Assembly (NCBI GenBank): GCA_035048495.1
Contig: JASUTR010000060.1
Coordinates: 62,001-126,000, forward strand
Reading direction: 5' to 3'
DNA length: 64,000 nt
Source of the DNA: Euptelea pleiosperma
Lineage: Eukaryota; Streptophyta; Magnoliopsida; Ranunculales; Eupteleaceae
In this document: one piece after another, positions 33,682 through 46,900 of the stretch
Layout: every line of letters starts with the position of its first letter
How positions within the stretch are numbered: position 1 is the stretch's first letter
Program-made: the position numbers and the translations under genes
The notes under the pieces: generated by a model
What the model was told of the DNA's origin: nothing
Seen by the model: the letters and a program-made list of their open reading frames with translations, nothing else
Databases searched by the model: none

Positions 33682-36600
33682 GATTCGGGACAGTCGAAAC
33701 AAGTTTGCTACATCCGTGCGTGAACGTCTCAAATTAGACTCAGTTTGTGTGTTACATTCCGAAGCCTACAACTTGTGGCTTTTTCGCAACCGGACCTCGT
33801 AATTAGACTCGAATTCTTCCATTACAATTGTTTCAACACAATTGAAGTGTTGGAACAAGATTTATCACTGTCGAAACAAGTTAGCTCCATCCGTGCGTCA
33901 ACGTCTCAAATTGGACTCAGTTTGTATGTTACATTCCGAAGCCTATAACTTGTGACTTTTTCGCAACCGAACTTCGTAATTAGACTCGAATTCTTCCATT
34001 ACTATTGTTTCAACACATTGGAATTGTTGGAACAAGATTCGGGACAGTCAAAACAAGTTAGCTCCATCCGTGCGTGAACGTCTCAAATTGGACTCAGTTT
34101 GTGTGTTACATTCCGAAGCCTATAACTTGTGACTTTTTCGCAACCGGACCTCGTAATTGGACTCAAACTCTTCCATTACTATCGTGGCAACACATTTGAA
34201 GTGTTGAAACAAGATTCGTGACAGTCAAAACAAGTTAGCTCCATCCGTGCGTCAATGTCTCAAATTGGACTCAGTTTGTGTATTACATTCCGAAGCCTAT
34301 AACTTGTGACTTTTTCACAACCGGACCTCGTAATTAGACTCGAATTCTTCCATTACAATTGTTTCAACACAATTGAAGTGTTGGAACAAGATTTATCACT
34401 GTCGAAACAAGTTAGCTCCATCCGTGCGTCAACTTCTCAAATTGGACTCAGTTTGTATGTTACATTCCGAAGCCTATAACTTGTGACTTTTTCGCAACCG
34501 AACCTCGTAATTAGACTCGAATTCTTCCATTACTATTGTTTCAACACATTTGAAGTGTTGGAACAAGATTCGGGACAGTCGAAACAAGTTAGCTCCATCC
34601 GTTCGTGAACGTCTCAAATTGGACTCAGTTTGTGTGTTACATTCCGAAGCCTATAACTTGTGACTTTTTCGCAACCGTACCTCGTAATTAGACTCGAATT
34701 CTTCCATTACAATTGTTTCAAAACATTTGAAGTGTTTGAACAAGATTTATGACTGTCGAAACAAGTTAGCTCCATCCGTGCGTCAACGTCTCAAATTGGA
34801 CTCAGTTTGTGTGTTACATTCCGAAGCCTATAACTTGTGAATTTTTCGCAACCGGACCTCGTAATTGGACTCAAACTCTTCCATTACTATTGTTGCAACA
34901 CATTTGAAGCGTTGAAACAAGATTCGTGATAGTCAAAACAAGTTAGCTCCATCCGTGCGTCAACGTCTCAAATTGGACTCAGTTTGTGTGTTACATTCCG
35001 AAGCCTATAACTTGTGACTTTTTCGCAATCGGACCTCGTAATTGAACTCAAACTCTTCCATTATTATTGTTTCAACACATTTGAAGTATTGGAACAAGAT
35101 TCGGGATAGGCGAAACAAGTTAGCTCCATCCGTGCGTCAACGTCTCAAATTGGATTCAGTTTGTGTGTTACATTCCGAAGCCTATAACTTGTGACTTTTT
35201 CGCAACCGGACCTCATAATTGGACTCAAAATCTTCCATTACTATTGTTGCAACACATTTGAAGTGTTGAAACAAGATTCGTGACAGTAAAAACAAGTTAG
35301 CTCCATCCGTGCATCAACGTCTCAAATTGGACTTAGTTTGTGTGCTACATTCCGAAGCCTATAACTTGTGACTTTTTCAGAACCGGACCTCGTAATTGGA
35401 CTCAAACTCTTCCATTATTATTGGTTCAACACATTTGAAGTATTGGAACAAGTTTCGGGATAGGCGAAACAAGTTAGCTCCATCCGTGCGTCAACGTCTC
35501 AAATTGGACTCAGTTTGTGTGTTACATTCCGAAGCCTATAACTTGTGACTTTTTCGCAACCGAACCTTGTAATTAGACTCGAATTCTTCCATTACTATTG
35601 TTTCAACACATTTGAAGTGTTGGAACAAGATTCGGGACAGTCGAAACAAATTTGCTCCATCCGTGCGTGAACGTCTCAAATTAGACTCAGTTTGTGTGTT
35701 ACATTCCGAAGCCTATAACTTGTGGCTTTTTGGCAACCGGACCTCGTAATTAGACTCGAATTCTTCCATTACAATTGTTTCAACACAATTGACGTGTTGG
35801 AATAAGATTTATCACTGTCGAAACAAGTTAGCTCCATCCGTGCGTCAACGTCTCAAATTGGACTCAGTTTGTATGTTACATTCCGAAGCCTATAACTTGT
35901 GACTTTTTCGCAACCGAACCTCGTAATTAGACTCGAATTCTTCCATTACTATTGTTTCAACACAATTGAAGTCTTGGAACAAGATTTATCACTGTCGAAA
36001 CAAGTTAGCTCCATCCGTGCGTCAACGTCTCAAATTGGACTCGGTTTGTATGTTACATTCCGAAGCCTATAACTTGTGACTTTTTCGCAACCGAACCTCG
36101 TAATTAGACTCGAATTCTTCCATTACTATTGTTTCAACACATTGGAATTGTTGGAACAAGATTCGGGACAGTCGAAACAAGTTAGCTCCATCCGTGCGTG
36201 AACGTCTCAAATTGGACTCTGTTTGTGTGTTACATTCCGAAGCCTATAACTTGTGACTTTTTCGCAACCGGACCTCGTAATTGGACTCAAACTCTTCCAT
36301 TACTATTGTTGCAACACATTTGAAGTGTTGAAACAAGATTCGTGACAGTCAAAACAAGTTAGCTCCATCCATGCGTCAACGTCTCAAATTGGACTCAGTT
36401 TGTGTGTTACATTCCGAAGCCTATAACTTGTGACTTTTTCGGAACCGGACCTCGTAATTGGACTCAAACTCTTCCATTATTATTGTTTCAACACATTTGA
36501 AGTATTGGAACAAGTTTCGGGATAGGCGAAACAAGTTAGCTCCATCCGTGCGTCAACGTCTCAAATTGGACTCAGTTTGTGTGTTACATTCCGAAGCCTA

Positions 36601-39600
36601 TAACTTGTGACTTTTTCGCAACCGAACCTTGTAATTAGACTCGAATTCTTCCATTCCTATTGTTTCAACACATTTGAAGTGTTGGAACAAGATTCGGGAC
36701 AGTCGAAACAAGTTTGCTCCATCCGTGCGGGAACGTCTCAAATTAGACTCAGTTCGTGTGTTACATTCCGAAGCCTATAACTTGTGGCTTTTTCGCAACC
36801 GGACCTCGTAATTAGACTCAAATTCTTCCATTACAATTGTTTCAACACAATTGAAGTGTTGGAATAAGATTTATCACTGTCGAAACAAGTTAGCTCCATC
36901 CGTGCGTCAACGTCTCAAATTGGACTCAGTTTGTATGTTACATTCCGAAGCCTATAACTTGTGACTTTTTCGCAACCGAACCTCGTAATTAGACTCGAAT
37001 TCTTCCATTACTATTGTTTCAACACATTGGAATTGTTGGAACAAGATTCGGGACAGTCAAAACAAGTTAGCTCCATCCGTGCGTCAACGTCTCAAATTGG
37101 ACTCAGTTTGTGTGTTACATTCCGAAGCCTATAACTTGTGACTTTTTCGCAACCGGACCTCGTAATTGGACTCAAACTCTTCCATTACTATCGTGGCAAC
37201 ACATTTGAAGTGTTGAAACAAGATTCGTGACAGTCAAAACAAGTTAGCTCCATCCGTGCGTCAACGTCTCAAATTGGACTTAGTTTGTGTGTTACATTCC
37301 GAAGCCTATAACTTGTGACTTTTTCACAACCGGACCTCGTAATTAGACTCGAATTCTTCCATTACAATTGTTTCAACACAATTGAAGTGTTGGAACAAGA
37401 TTTATCACTGTCGAAACAAGTTAGCTCCATCCGTGCGTCAACTTCTCAAATTGGACTCAGTTTGTCTATTACATTCCGAAGCCTATAACTTGTGACTTTT
37501 TCGCAACCGAACCTCGTAATTCGACTCGAATTCTTCTATTACTATTGTTTCAACACATTTGAAGTGTTGGAACAAGATTCGGGACAGTCGAAACAAGTTA
37601 GCTCCATTCGTTCGTGAACGTCTCAAATTGGACTCAGTTTGTGTGTTACATTCCGAAGCCTATAACTTGTGACTTTTTCGCAACCGTACCTCGTAATTAG
37701 ACTCGAATTCTTCCATTACAATTGTTTCAAAACATTTGAAGTGTTTGAACAAGATTTATGACTGTCGAAACAAGTTAGCTCCATCCGTGCGTCAACGTCT
37801 CAAATTGGACTCAGTTTGTGTGTTACATTCCGAAGCCTATAACTTGTGAATTTTTCGCAACCGGACCTCGTAATTGGACTCAAACTCTTCCATTACTATT
37901 GTTGCAACACATTTGAAGTGTTGAAACAAGATTCGTGATAGTCAAAACAAGTTAGCTCCATCCGTGCGTCAACGTCTCAAATTGGACTCAGTTTGTGTGT
38001 TACATTCCGAAGCCTATAACTTGTGACTTTTTCGCAATCGGACCTCGTAATTGAACTCAAACTCTTCCATTATTATTGTTTCAACACATTTGAAGTATTG
38101 GAACAAGATTCGGGATAGGTGAAACAAGTTAGCTCCATCCGTGCGTCAACGTCTCAAATTGGATTCAGTTTGTGTGTTACATTCCGAAGCCTATAACTTG
38201 TGACTTTTTCGCAACCGGACCTCGTAATTGGAGTCAAACTCTTCCATTACTATTGTTGCAACAAATTTGAAGTGTTGAAACAAGATTCGTGACAGTAAAA
38301 ACAAGTTAGCTCCATCCGTGCGTCAACGTCTCAAATTGGACTTAGTTTGTGTGTTACATTCCGAAGCCTATAACTTGTGACTTTTTCAGAACCGGACCTC
38401 GTAATTGGACTCAAACTCTTCTATTATTATTGTTTCAACACATTTGAAGTATTGGAACAAGTTTCGGGATAGGCGAAACAAGTTAGCTCCATCCGTGCGT
38501 CAACGTCTCAAATTGGAATCAGTTTGTGTGTTACATTCCGAAGCCTATAACTTGTGACTTTTTCGCAACCGAACCTTGTAATTAGACTCAAATTCTTTCA
38601 TTACTATTGTTTCAACACATTTGAAGTGTTGGAACAAGATTCGGGACAGTCGAAACAAATTTGCTCCATCCGTGCGTGAACGTCTCAAATTAGACTCAGT
38701 TTGTGTGTTACATTCCGAAGCCTATAACTTGTGGCTTTTTGGCAACCGGACCTCGTAATTAGACTCGAATTCTTCCATTACAATTGTTTCAACACAATTG
38801 AAGTGTTGGAATAAGATTTATCACTGTCGAAACAAGTTAGCTCCACCCGTGCGTCAACGTCTCAAATTGGACTCAGTTTGTATGTTACATTCCGAAGCCT
38901 ATAACTTGTGACTTTTTCGCAACCGAACCTCATAATTAGACTCGAATTCTTCCATTACTATTGTTTCAACACATTGGAATTGTTGGAACAAGATTCGGGA
39001 CAGTCGAAACAAGTTAGCTCCATCCGTGCGTGAACGTCTCAAATTGGACTCAGTTTGTGTGTTACATTCCGAAGCCTATAACTTGTGACTTTTTCGCAAC
39101 CGGACCTCGTAATTGGACTCAAACTCTTCCATTACTATCGTTGCAACACATTTGAAGTGTTGAAACAAGATTCGTGACAGTCAAAACAAGTTAGCTCCAT
39201 CCGTGCGTCAACGTCTCAAATTGGACTCAGTTTGTGTGTTACATTCCGAAGCCTATAACTTGTGACTTTTTCACAACCGGACCTCGTAATTAGACTCGAA
39301 TTCTTCCATTACAATTGTTTCAACACAATTGAAGTCTTGGAACAAGATTTATCACTGTCGAAAAAAGTTAGCTCCATCCGTGCGTCAACGTCTCAAATTG
39401 GACTCAGTTTGTATGTTACATTCCGAAGCCTATAACTTGTGACTTTTTCGCAACCGAACCTCGTAATTAGACACGAATTCTTCCATTACTATTGTTTCAA
39501 CACATTGGAATTGTTGGAACAAGATTCGGGACAGTCGAAACAAGTTAGCTCCATCCGTGCGTGAACGTCTCAAATTGGACTCAGTTTGTGTGTTACATTC

Positions 39601-42161
39601 CGAAGCCTATAACTTGTGACTTTTTCGCAACCGTACCTCGTAATTGGACTCAAACTCTTCCATTACTATCGTTGCAACACATTTGAAGTGTTGAAACAAG
39701 ATTCGTGACAGTCAAAACAAGTTAGCTCCATCCGTGCGTCAACGTCTCAAATTGGACTCAGTTTGTGTGTTACATTCCGATGCCTATAACTTGTGACTTT
39801 TTCACAACCGGACCTCGTAATTAGACTCGAATTCTTCCATTACAATTTTTTCAACACAATTGAAGTGTTGGAACAAGATTTATCACTGTCGAAACAAGTT
39901 AGCTCCATCCGTGCGTCAACGTCTCAAATTTGACTCAGTTTGTATGTTACATTCCGAAGCCTATAACTTGTGACTTTTTCGCAACCGAACCTCATAATTA
40001 GACTCGAATTCTTCCATTACTATTGTTTCAACACATTTGAAGTGTTGGAACAAGATTCGGGACAGTCGAAACAAGTTAGCTCCATCCGTTCGTGAACGTC
40101 TCAAATTGGACTCAGTTTGTGTGTTACATTCCGAAGCCTATAACTTTTGACTTTTTCGCAACCGGACCTCGTAATTAGACTCGAATTCTTCCATTACAAT
40201 TATTTCAAAACATTTGAAGTGTTTGAACAAGATTTATGACTGTCGAAAGAAGTTAGCTCCATCCGTGCGTCAACGTCTCAAATTGGACTCAGTTTGTGTG
40301 TTACATTCCGAAGCCTATAACTTGTGAATTTTACGCAACCGGACCTCGTAATTGGACTCAAACTCTTCCATTACTATTGTTGCAACACATTTGAAGTGAT
40401 GAACAAGATTCGTGATAGTCAAAACAAGTTAGCTCCATCCGTGCGTCAACGTCTAAAATTGGACTCAGTTTGTATGTTACATTCCGAAGCCTATAACTTG
40501 TGACTTTTTCACAACCGGACCTCGTAATTAGACTCGAATTCTTCCATTACAATTGTTTCCACACAATTGAAGTGTTGGAACAAGATTTATCACTGTCGAA
40601 ACAAGTTAGCTCCATCCGTGCGTCAACGTCTCAAATTGGACTCAGTTTGTATGTTACATTCTGAAGCCTATAACTTGTGACTTTTTCGCAACCGAACCTC
40701 GTAATTAGACTTGAATTCTTCCATTACTATTGTTTCAACACATTGGAATTGTTGGAACAAGATTCGGGACAGTCGAAACAAGTTAGCTCCATCCGTGCGT
40801 GAACGTCTCAAATTGGACTCAGTTTGTGTGTTACATTCCGAAGCCTATAACTTGTGACTTTTTCGCAATCGGACCTCGTAATTGGACTCAAACTCTTCCA
40901 TTACTATCGTTGCAACACATTTGAAGTGTTGAAACAAGATTCGTGACAGTCAAAACAAGTTAGCTCCATCCGTGCGTCAACGTCTCAAATTGGACTCAGT
41001 TTGTATGTTACATTCCGAAGCCTATAACTTGTGACTTTTTCGCAACCGAACCTCGTAATTAGACTCGAATTCTTCCATTACTATTGTTTCAACACATTTG
41101 AAGTGTTGGAACAAGAATCGGGATAGTCGAAACAAGTTAGCTCCATCCGTTCGTGAACGTGTCAAATTGGACTCAGTTTGTGTGTTACATTCCGAAGCCT
41201 ATAACTTGTGACTTTTTCGCAACCGGACCTCGTAATTAGACTCGAATTCTTCCATTACAATTGTTTCTAAACATTTGAAGTGTTTGAACAAGATTTATGA
41301 CTGTCGAAACAAGTTAGCTCCATCCGTGCGTCAACGTCTCAAATTGGACTCAGTTTGTGTGTTACATTCCGAAGCCTATAACTTGTGAATTTTTCGCAAC
41401 CGGACCTCGTAATTTAACTCAAACTCTTCCATTACTATTGTTGCAACACATTTGAAGTGTTGAAACAAGATTCATGATAGTCAAAACAAGTTAGCTCCAT
41501 CCGTGCGTCAACGTCTCAAATTGGACTCAGTTTGTGTGTTACATTCCGAAGCCTATAACTTGTGACTTTTTCGCAATCGGACCTCGTAATTGAACTCAAA
41601 CTCTTCCATTATTATTGTTTCAACACATTTGAAGTATTGGAACAAGATTCGGGATATGCGAAACATGTTAGCTCCATCCGTGCGTCAACGTCTCAAATTG
41701 GATTCAGTTTGTGTGTTACATTCCGAAGCCTATAACTTGTGACTTTTTCGCAACCGGACCTCGTAATTGGACTCAAACTCTTCCATTACTATTGTTGCAA
41801 CACATTTGAAGTGTTGAAACAAGATTCGTGACAGTCAAAACAAGTTAGCTCCATCCGTGCGTCAACGTCTCAAATTGGACTCAGTTTGTGTGTTACATTC
41901 CGAAGCCTATAACTTGTGACTTTTTCGGAACCGGACCTCGTAATTGGACTCAAACTCTTCCATTATTATTGTTTCAACACATTTGAAGTATTGGAACAAG
42001 TTTCGGGATAGGCGAAACAAGTTAGCTCCATCCGTGCGTCAACGTCTCAAATTGGACTCAGTTTGTGTGTTACATTCCGAAGCCTATAACTTGTGACTTT
42101 TTCGCAACCGAACCTTGTAATTAGACTCGAATTCTTCCATTACTATTGTTTCAACACATTT

Positions 42162-42176
42162 GAAGTGTTGGAACAA
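42162..42176 (+). other. LINE copy 2 target-site duplication, 5' side
   Basis: GAAGTGTTGGAACAA, identical in sequence and monomer position to the copy 1 duplication. This supports one insertion later duplicated rather than two insertions. Confidence 0.92.
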
Positions 42177-42485
42177 AAATTCGGAAGTTTTTTGACTCAA
42201 AATTTTTGCTCTCTTCTCTCTCCTCTTTGGCATTTAGAGCTTCTTGCTTGGTTTTCTTGGTTTTCTTTGTTTCGAATCCAACCATTTGTTCTCGGAGTTG
42301 CTTCCATGGCGGATTCGCGTTGAAGGACTGTCCATTTGGTGGGTTTATTCAGGGTTTTTTAGCCTGCTGGGTTTTTCTTCCACTCTTTATTGATTGGGGC
42401 TCTTCTTATTTCTGGGTCCGGGGTTTCTTCTGACGGCCACAGTCGCTGGAACGGTGATTTGTCCCAGAAGTTGAGGGTTCTTACT
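42177..42485 (+). promoter_or_regulatory. LINE copy 2 5' UTR with a 5-codon upstream ORF
   Basis: 309 bp, differing from copy 1 by one base (A at 42284). The same MADSR upstream frame is at 42306-42323. Its first ATG is in a better context than many plant starts and might reduce ORF1 translation; that effect is inferred. Confidence 0.6.
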
Positions 42486-43919
42486 ATGGCTACGAGTTCT
42501 GCGGTGGATTCATCGCTAGACGATCCAGATGTTGTGGCACTCTTGGGGGTTGGATCTTCAGGTGGGGTTTCGAGTGTTAGCGGAGCTCCATTGAAGTTTG
42601 TTGCTGCTAGTTCTCCAGCGATCCTGGGGATCGAGAGGCCGGCTGCTGTTTTGGAATTGGAGGGTGCACTACGTCGTCCTTCGAGAATCGTGAATGAGCC
42701 TTCTAATCCCAACGATTCTGTGGAAATCCCTTCCAAGAAAACAGGGGATCCAGTGGTATGGGCGGATCTCTTCCGTAAGGGTGCTGCGGCCGAGAAGAGG
42801 TCCACCCTATCCTATTTTGAACCTTCTATTATTGATGGTGATCGGATTGTTTCCTGTCCAACGGAGGTCCTGAATGAAGGCACTGCTGTTTGGGAAGATT
42901 ACCTGGTTGGGAAGGTTGTAGGTAAGCGATTACCGTATTTTGTTGTGAGTTCCGCGATTCATAAGTTGTGGAAACTTAAGGGATCAGTTGAGGTAACTAT
43001 GCAAGACAATGGTACAATTTTCTTCAAATTCTCGGAGAATACAGACAGAGATCGTATTCTTGATAATGGTCCTTGGTTTGTTGCCGGGCGTTTACTAGTG
43101 ATTCGGCCATGGCACCCTAATGTTGAAGAAGGATTGGAAGCCCTGGCTACTATACCTATTTGGGTTAACCTGTTTGATTTGCCTAAAATCTTGTGGACAC
43201 CTACTGGTATTAGTTATGTGGCAAGTGCTATAGGGCGCCCTATTTGCCTCGACTCGGCTACTGAGCATCGCACTCGACTTTCTTTTGCCAGAGTTTGTGT
43301 TGAAGTGGATGCTTCTAGCAAATTACCAAATGTTGTCCCGGTGATACTTGGAGGAGGTAGTCGAGTGCACATCAAAGTTGAATATCCTTGGAAGCCTCAA
43401 CATTGTACAGGTTGTAACGCTATGGGACATAGTGAAGCTGGATGCCTGGTCTCTAAGAAGAAGCCCAAAAAGATTTGGGTTCCGGTCATGGGAAGAAAGG
43501 ACGCCTTGCTTGAATCTACAGAGCCTGGGAATTCCTCTGAGCAGCAGACCGAACCACTGATCAATACTGAGGCTGGTGGATGGACCTTAGTTTCAAGTCG
43601 GTTGAAAGCTAAGAGTGATCCTCCCATAGCTCCTGTTGTTCAGAAATCCCCTGAATTGGAGACGTTGGGAAATCCTGCTGGAATTAATAGATTTGCATTG
43701 CTGACTGACAAGATTAATCTGGGCACCATTGCTAGGGTGCAGTCTAAATCTGATTTGAGTGGCAGTGAGCTGGGATTACTTAAACGGAAAGGCACTTCGA
43801 TTGCTCATATCCGAGAGGGCATTCGTGAACTCACTAGGGTTCCTAGGAATGAGGAGGCTAAGTTTGGTAAGGATTGTACCAGTGGTATTGGCTCTTCTTC
43901 TCGGTTATCAGATGCATAA
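42486..43919 (+). CDS. LINE ORF1 protein (DUF4283-like, zinc-knuckle RNA-binding), copy 2
   Basis: 477 residues from the ATG at 42486, identical in protein sequence to copy 1. The DUF4283-like region (about 130-280) and the CX2CX4HX4C zinc knuckle at 307-320 are intact, followed by KKKPKK. The product is the presumed RNA-packaging partner of ORF2 in the cytoplasmic and nuclear ribonucleoprotein. Its GCATAA end overlaps the ORF2 start in ATGCATAA, so ORF2 is probably reached by termination and reinitiation. Complete identity between the two copies over 477 residues fits a recent duplication better than selection. Confidence 0.9.
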   Translation: MATSSAVDSSLDDPDVVALLGVGSSGGVSSVSGAPLKFVAASSPAILGIERPAAVLELEGALRRPSRIVNEPSNPNDSVEIPSKKTGDPVVWADLFRKGAAAEKRSTLSYFEPSIIDGDRIVSCPTEVLNEGTAVWEDYLVGKVVGKRLPYFVVSSAIHKLWKLKGSVEVTMQDNGTIFFKFSENTDRDRILDNGPWFVAGRLLVIRPWHPNVEEGLEALATIPIWVNLFDLPKILWTPTGISYVASAIGRPICLDSATEHRTRLSFARVCVEVDASSKLPNVVPVILGGGSRVHIKVEYPWKPQHCTGCNAMGHSEAGCLVSKKKPKKIWVPVMGRKDALLESTEPGNSSEQQTEPLINTEAGGWTLVSSRLKAKSDPPIAPVVQKSPELETLGNPAGINRFALLTDKINLGTIARVQSKSDLSGSELGLLKRKGTSIAHIREGIRELTRVPRNEEAKFGKDCTSGIGSSSRLSDA

Positions 43920-46900
43920 ACTAGCTGTTTGGAATATTAGGGGCCTAAATAACCCTCTTAAGCAGAGGGAAGTGAAGCGACTTATCCATCATCAAAACAT
44001 TTCTATTCTTGGGTTGATAGAAACTAAAGTTAGGAGTATTAACATGACCAAGATTTGCAAATTGATTACTCCGGGATGGCATATGGAGGAGAACTATTCT
44101 CAGGCGTTGAATGGACGCATATGGCTTCTATGGGATCCTAGCGTGTTTGAAGTTACTATTCAACAGAAGAGTAGCCAAGGTATTCACTGTGTTGCTTCTG
44201 AGAAATCTGGTAATACAAGGTATTTTCTTTCTGTTGTCTATGCAGAGAATAACAAGACTGAGAGGCAATTACTTTGGCGTGATCTTACTGCTATGGCACC
44301 TGGCATTACTATCCCTTGGGTGGTTATTGGTGATTTCAATACTATTAGGTTTGCTAATGAAAAGAATGGGGGCAGTCCTGCGAATGTTAGTTCGATGCGA
44401 GATTTCAACGAATGCATTAGAGAGGCTGAACTGGTTGATCTTAAGGCTAAAGGCTTAACCTTCACATGGAACAATAAGAAACAGGGGACAGATAAGATCA
44501 TGTGCAAGCTGGATAGAGCACTTGTTAACCAGATGTGGCTAAATCATTTCACCTACTCTGAAGTGGAGTTTCTTCCTCAGGGAATTTCAGATCACAGTCC
44601 GATGGTTTTGGGTTGGTATGACAATGTTGCTACTGGCAAGAAACCGTTCAGGTTCTTTAATTATTGGGTTGATCACCCTGATTTCATGCAGGTTGTTGAG
44701 GATGTTTGGAAGGAGAAGATCTATGGGAACCCCATGTTTAGGCTTACTCAGAAACTTAAAGTCTTGAAGGTTAAGCTTAGTGTGTGGAGCCATACCACGT
44801 TTCAGAATCTGCAAGCCCGTGTCTCAATTGTGAAGAAAGAGCTTGATGATATCCAGCGCCTTATTCAGACTACGCCAGAGGATGTTCAACTTAGCATCGA
44901 TGAAGCTAACAAATTGAACCAATATGCTCACATTTCTGCCTATGAGGAGTCAGCGCTTCGCCAGAAATCTCGTATTGCTTGGCTGAGTTTGGGTGATAGT
45001 AATAGTGCTTTCTTCCATAAGTCTATTATATCTAGGAGATCCAGGAACTCCATTCTCAGCATTTATGATAGCACCAATCAGAAATTAACGGATGTGGACT
45101 TGATCAAAGCAGAAATTGTTAGCTATTATCAGAATATTTTGGGGACTGAAGCGGGACATTATAATGCCGATATTCTCAAGGCCTTAAGATTTGATAAATC
45201 TCTTACTAATCATCAGCGGAATGATATGGCTCGGAAGATTGAGGATGAGGAAATTAAACAAGCCTTGTTTAGCATGGATGACTCTAAGGCACCTGGTCCT
45301 GATGGTTTCAACGCTTGCTTCTTCAAGCGTATGTGGCATATCATAGGCTTCGACTTCCTGAAGGCTGTTCAAAACTTCTTCATTCACCAAAAATTACCAG
45401 GAGGAGTTAATTCTACATTCATTACTCTTATACCTAAGGTCAGCAACCCGTCTAACCTTGGAGATTATCGACCAATTTCTTGCTGTAATGTTATATATAA
45501 ATGCATTACCAAGGTCATTGCGAATAGACTGAAGTGCTATCTCCCGGGACTGATTGAACCCACCCAATCTGCTTTCATCCATGGTAGGCGTATTAGTGAT
45601 AATATTCTTATCTGCCATGAGTTGTTCAGGAACTATCATAGGCCTAACTTGTCTCCTAGAAGTATGGTGAAGATTGATATTAGGAAAGCTTATGATAATC
45701 TTAGGTGGGATTTCTTGCTGGATCTTCTCAACATGCTTAATTTCCACCCCCAAGTTATTGATTGGATACGAATATGCATCTCATCAGTTAAGTATTCTGT
45801 TCTTGTGAATGGTAGTCCTGAGGGCTATTTTGTTGGGCGTAAAGGCCTTCGACAAGGGGACCCCTTGTCCCCTTATCTTTTTGTTCTGGCAATGGAAGTG
45901 TTTAGTATTTTGCTCAAGCAAACGGTTGATGATGGTTTATTCACTATCCATCCTAAATGCTCCTCTCCCCTTATCTCTCATATGACCTTTGCAGACGACC
46001 TTATGGTCTTTTTTGGAGGCGATGTTCAGTCGGCAGCTACTTTAAATGCTACTCTCCAGTTATTTTCAGATATGTCAGGACTGGTGCCTAACCGTGCAAA
46101 GAGTACCATCTTTTGTGCAGGAATTGAAGATTCTTCTAAGCGAGAGATTATCGATATACTAGACTTTCGGGAAGGGCAGATTCCTATTAGATATCTGGGT
46201 GTACCTTTAATATCTAAACGGCTTACAGCAGCAGATTGCCAGCCTTTACTTGATCGTATTGATTCCAGAATCCAGTCTTGGAAAGGTAAGAGCCTTTCTT
46301 ATGCCGGGCGACTTGAGCTTGTGAAATCAGTTCTCAATAGCATCCAAGTTTATTGGAGCAACTGTTTCTTGTTTCCTAAGAGCATTCTCCGAAAGATGAA
46401 CAGCACTTGTGCTCGTTTCCTATGGGGTGGCCCTGAAATGTTAAGAAAATATCATCCGATTGCTTGGAAAACTATCTGCAAACCGAAAACAGAAGGCGGC
46501 CTAGGCCTTAAAAGTCTCGAGGAATGGAATATAGCGGCTACTCTTCGTCATACCTTTGCTATAGCGGCTGATAAAGACACCATCTGGGTTAAGTGGGTTA
46601 ATACCAATCTCATCAAGAGGAAAAAGTTCTGGAATATGCCTATTCCTACTGAGTGCTCATGGGTTTGGAGAAAAATTCTTGCAAGTCGGCGAATGGCTAG
46701 CAAACTGATCCAACACCTTATCGCTAATGGTGAACGTACTCATCTTTGGCATGATCCTTGGCACCCTCTAGGTATATTGACAGAAGTTTTTCAAAGGAAC
46801 CAGCGGTTTGACACAAGGTGGCATGATAGTGATCTAGTTGCTAGTCTCATACATCATGGTCAATGGTCGGCACCACGAGCTAACACAGTAGAAATGCAAA

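Larger units (their letters stand above)
33667..42176 (+). repeat. 177-bp satellite array, middle block (about 48 monomers)
   Basis: The landmark spacing from 33706 to 42024 is 8,318 bp, which is 47 x 177 minus one. The missing base is at about 40397, where GAAGTGATGAACAAG replaces GAAGTGTTGAAACAAG. From 33667 to about 39,780 the block is colinear with 48172-54,285 at an offset of 14,505 (about 21 differences by eye). From about 40,953 to 42,161 it is colinear with 23,925-25,133 at an offset of 17,028. The place near 40,953 is therefore the junction between the two copies of the LINE-bearing tandem duplication. Nothing other than satellite was seen in the block. Confidence 0.97.
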